64,000 nt of DNA from positions 1 through 64,000 of the forward strand of contig NZ_JAUNKO010000001.1 in NCBI RefSeq assembly GCF_030532715.1. Reading direction: 5' to 3'. Positions 62,103-64,000 of the stretch are shown piece after piece (position 1 is the stretch's first letter; each line of letters opens with the position of its first letter). The notes under the pieces were generated by a model that ran no database searches, was not told the DNA's origin, and saw only the letters and a program-made list of their open reading frames with translations. The translations under genes were made by a program, and so were the position numbers. The DNA is from Corynebacterium sp. GTDB taxonomy: Bacteria > Actinomycetota > Actinomycetes > Mycobacteriales > Mycobacteriaceae.

Positions 62103-64000
62103 TCACCACCATAGGCTCAGCACTTGGAAGACGAGGACGGACAGCACCCAGGCGGCGAAAAGCTGCATGCCCACCCCATACAGGGTCCACTTCAAGCCGA
62201 TTTCGCGTCGCTGCGCAGCAAGGGTAGCCACACATGGGGTGTAGGCCAGCAGGAACACCATGAATGCCCACACCGCGGCAATGCCGTGGCCGCCGGAGGT
62301 TGTGTCAAAGTCTTCGCGGATCGCGCTGGCCAAGGCGGATTTGCCTTGCTGTTCGGGTTCCTCGCTGCTCGGGTCCTCCAGGCTGTAGGTTTGCGCCCAG
62401 GAGGAGATCACGGCCTCTTTGGCCACGAAACCGGTGACAAGGGTGCCGGCGATGGACCACGAACCGAAACCAGCCGGGGCGAACACCGGCGCCACCGCTT
62501 CGCTCATCACACCGTACGCGCTTTCCTGCGGGGGCAGGTTTTCGTCGGCGAAGCTATAGTCGCCCGTGGTCGGGGTGGATTGCAGCAGGAATACCACTAC
62601 GACGGTGGCCACGATAATGCCGCCAGCGGTCTGGAGGAAGCCTTTCAGGCGAACCCACATCACCGACAACGCCAGCCGCGCGCCCGGGATTTGATACACC
62701 GGTAGGTCGATCACCAGCGGTTCGGTACCCACGCGGCGCCACAAGGTGTGCCGCAAGCACAACCCGGTCAACACCACCAGGCCGATGGAGACCAGGTACA
62801 TGACGAACACCACGGTGCCGGCGTAGTCCGGAAAGAAGGTGGCGGCCAGCATCACATACACCGTCAGCCGCGCGGAGCACGAGGTAAATGGAATAAGCAA
62901 TGCGGTAAGCAGGCGCTGCCGTGGCTCCGCCAACACGCGGGTAGCGGAAATGGCGGGCACGTTGCAGCCGAACCCGACGATCAGCGGGATAAACGCCTTG
63001 CCGGGCAGGCCGATAGCCTTCATCAACCGGTCGGTGACCACGGCGGCTCGGGCCATGTAGCCGGAATCCTCCAAAAACGCCAAGCACAAAAACATCAGCG
63101 CCATCAGCGGCGCGAAGGTGAGCACCATACCCACACCGCCGATCAGGCCGTCAACCACCAGCCCGGTAAACAGTGGTGGGGCGGACGACAACCAGCCGCG
63201 CACCGTGTCGCTCACCGGTCCCGCGAACAATGCGTCCAAGCCGTCCTGGAACGGGGCAGCCACCGTGGTGGTGATTTGGAACACCAGCCACATGGCGGCA
63301 AGGAACATCAACGGCCCGAAGAAGGGGTGGAGGGCCACGGCGTCGATACGTTCGGTGAGGGTGCGGGAGCTTTCCTTGCGGGTGGTTGCCGCAGCCACAG
63401 CGTGCTCCACCCACGCAAAACGCGCATCGGCGATTTCGAATTCGTCGCCGTCTACCTGGTTGCGCAGGGTCCGTGGGGGCTGCGCCATCAGCTCCTCCAG
63501 CGCCGCACCCACCGCAGCGATATTCGCGCGCCTGCGCGGATCTACCGTCACCACGGGCACGCCCAATTCGCGGGACAATTTCGCGGCGTCAATGCTCACA
63601 CCTTGATCGGCGGCGACGTCTTCCTTGGTCACCACCACCAGAATGCGGAAATTCTCCTCCGCAAGCTGCGACACCATATAGAGCCCACGACTTAAGCTCG
63701 CGGCGTCCACGGCGACAATCACCGCGTCTGGGCGCTCTTCAGTATCAATGACCAGGTTTCGTGTCAACGCCTCGTCCGGGCTCACCGGATCCAGCGAATA
63801 CGCGCCCGGAAAATCGATCACGTCGTAGGTAGTGCCATTCACTTTCCACGCGCCGCGGCTTACCTCCACGGTGGTACCTGGCCAGTTTCCCATGTGCGCG
63901 CGGGCACCCGTTAAACCGTTAAACAGGGTGGACTTACCGGCGTTCGGGGCGCCCACCAGGGCGATCACTGGCGCGCCCTGAATGCGGTGGCCGTGGCCAG
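62103..64000 (-). CDS. feoB: Ferrous iron transporter FeoB (5' end outside window)
   Basis: At least 632 residues visible. N-terminal G domain: G1 GAPNAGKST, G2/G3 DFPGAYSLDPVSPDEALT, G4 VTKED; then membrane segments with gates GFGCNVPAISATRVL and TSCSARLTVYV. The frame stays open past the GTG at 63968 to the window edge (residues GHGHRIQGAPVIALVG), and the His-rich start suggests the real start codon lies upstream. Imports Fe2+. DtxR control is likely from family knowledge. Confidence 0.93.
   Translation of the reverse strand, partial: GHGHRIQGAPVIALVGAPNAGKSTLFNGLTGARAHMGNWPGTTVEVSRGAWKVNGTTYDVIDFPGAYSLDPVSPDEALTRNLVIDTEERPDAVIVAVDAASLSRGLYMVSQLAEENFRILVVVTKEDVAADQGVSIDAAKLSRELGVPVVTVDPRRRANIAAVGAALEELMAQPPRTLRNQVDGDEFEIADARFAWVEHAVAAATTRKESSRTLTERIDAVALHPFFGPLMFLAAMWLVFQITTTVAAPFQDGLDALFAGPVSDTVRGWLSSAPPLFTGLVVDGLIGGVGMVLTFAPLMALMFLCLAFLEDSGYMARAAVVTDRLMKAIGLPGKAFIPLIVGFGCNVPAISATRVLAEPRQRLLTALLIPFTSCSARLTVYVMLAATFFPDYAGTVVFVMYLVSIGLVVLTGLCLRHTLWRRVGTEPLVIDLPVYQIPGARLALSVMWVRLKGFLQTAGGIIVATVVVVFLLQSTPTTGDYSFADENLPPQESAYGVMSEAVAPVFAPAGFGSWSIAGTLVTGFVAKEAVISSWAQTYSLEDPSSEEPEQQGKSALASAIREDFDTTSGGHGIAAVWAFMVFLLAYTPCVATLAAQRREIGLKWTLYGVGMQLFAAWVLSVLVFQVLSLWW

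Noticed and set aside
62748..63695. 315-residue plus-strand open frame
   Set aside because: Antisense to feoB; no domain signature.

Overview
The window is a stretch of core chromosome from a Corynebacterium species. The evidence is gene content and order: aftC, msrB, hemQ, a DUF3000 gene, an RNase D-like gene, dxs, a TrmA-type methylase, dut, suhB, ppgK, sigA, sigB, dtxR, lexA, nrdR, sugR, ptsI, fruR, fruK, ptsF, ptsH and hflX follow the conserved Corynebacteriales order as I recall it from M. tuberculosis Rv2673-Rv2725 and the C. glutamicum pts/fru region. The DtxR protein has every metal ligand of the C. diphtheriae repressor at the same residue number. The species cannot be fixed from this window. 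I see no rRNA, prophage, insertion sequence or CRISPR array.

Layout. 1-325: tRNA-Gly (cut by the window edge), tRNA-Val, tRNA-Gly and a terminator. 377-3648: arabinan glycosyltransferase, MsrB, HemQ, DUF3000. 3674-7352: a four-gene siderophore ABC importer (YclNOPQ/CeuBCDE type) read leftward, with a candidate DtxR box in front, sitting inside the core block. 7555-16260: RNase D-like exonuclease, Dxs, a DUF3710/DUF3159/TrmA operon, Dut, DUF3093, DUF4193, SuhB. 16367-30761: polyphosphate glucokinase, SigA, two membrane proteins, an SF2 helicase with DUF3039, DUF3099, a methyltransferase/Dtd pair, SigB, DtxR, DUF4192 and a PAC2 protein. 30925-39413: a tightly coupled operon with two ABC ATPases, an MFS transporter, a lipoprotein and a fused double permease (Opp/Nik type), running by overlap into a Ski2-like helicase. 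39487-42186: ahpC-ahpD and divergent oxyR around a 643-bp regulatory region. 42183-48974: two membrane proteins, a SIMPL protein, HrpA. 49044-51907: nrdR, lexA, sugR. 51904-59006: the PTS/fructose locus. 59075-64000: uracil permease, HflX, a FeoC-like protein and FeoB, whose 5' end lies beyond the window.

How the parts work together. Several units serve iron and redox: the siderophore importer, FeoB/FeoC, HemQ, DtxR, and AhpCD with OxyR and MsrB. The sugar locus carries the general PTS proteins (EI, HPr), the fructose EII, 1-phosphofructokinase and two DeoR regulators. A second PfkB-family gene next to sugR has lost the catalytic motifs and looks like a pseudoenzyme. The items most worth following are this DeoR/PfkB module duplication, the ABC+MFS operon with the fused permease and a palindrome at its start, the palindromes and OxyR/GlxR-like sites in front of ahpC, the 25-bp inverted repeat in front of lexA, the decamer of a five-residue repeat in the protein at 19229-20200, and a possible leaderless small gene beside a perfect DnaA box near 29.5 kb. 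I found no clearly new large defence or biosynthetic system; most of the window is conserved housekeeping sequence.
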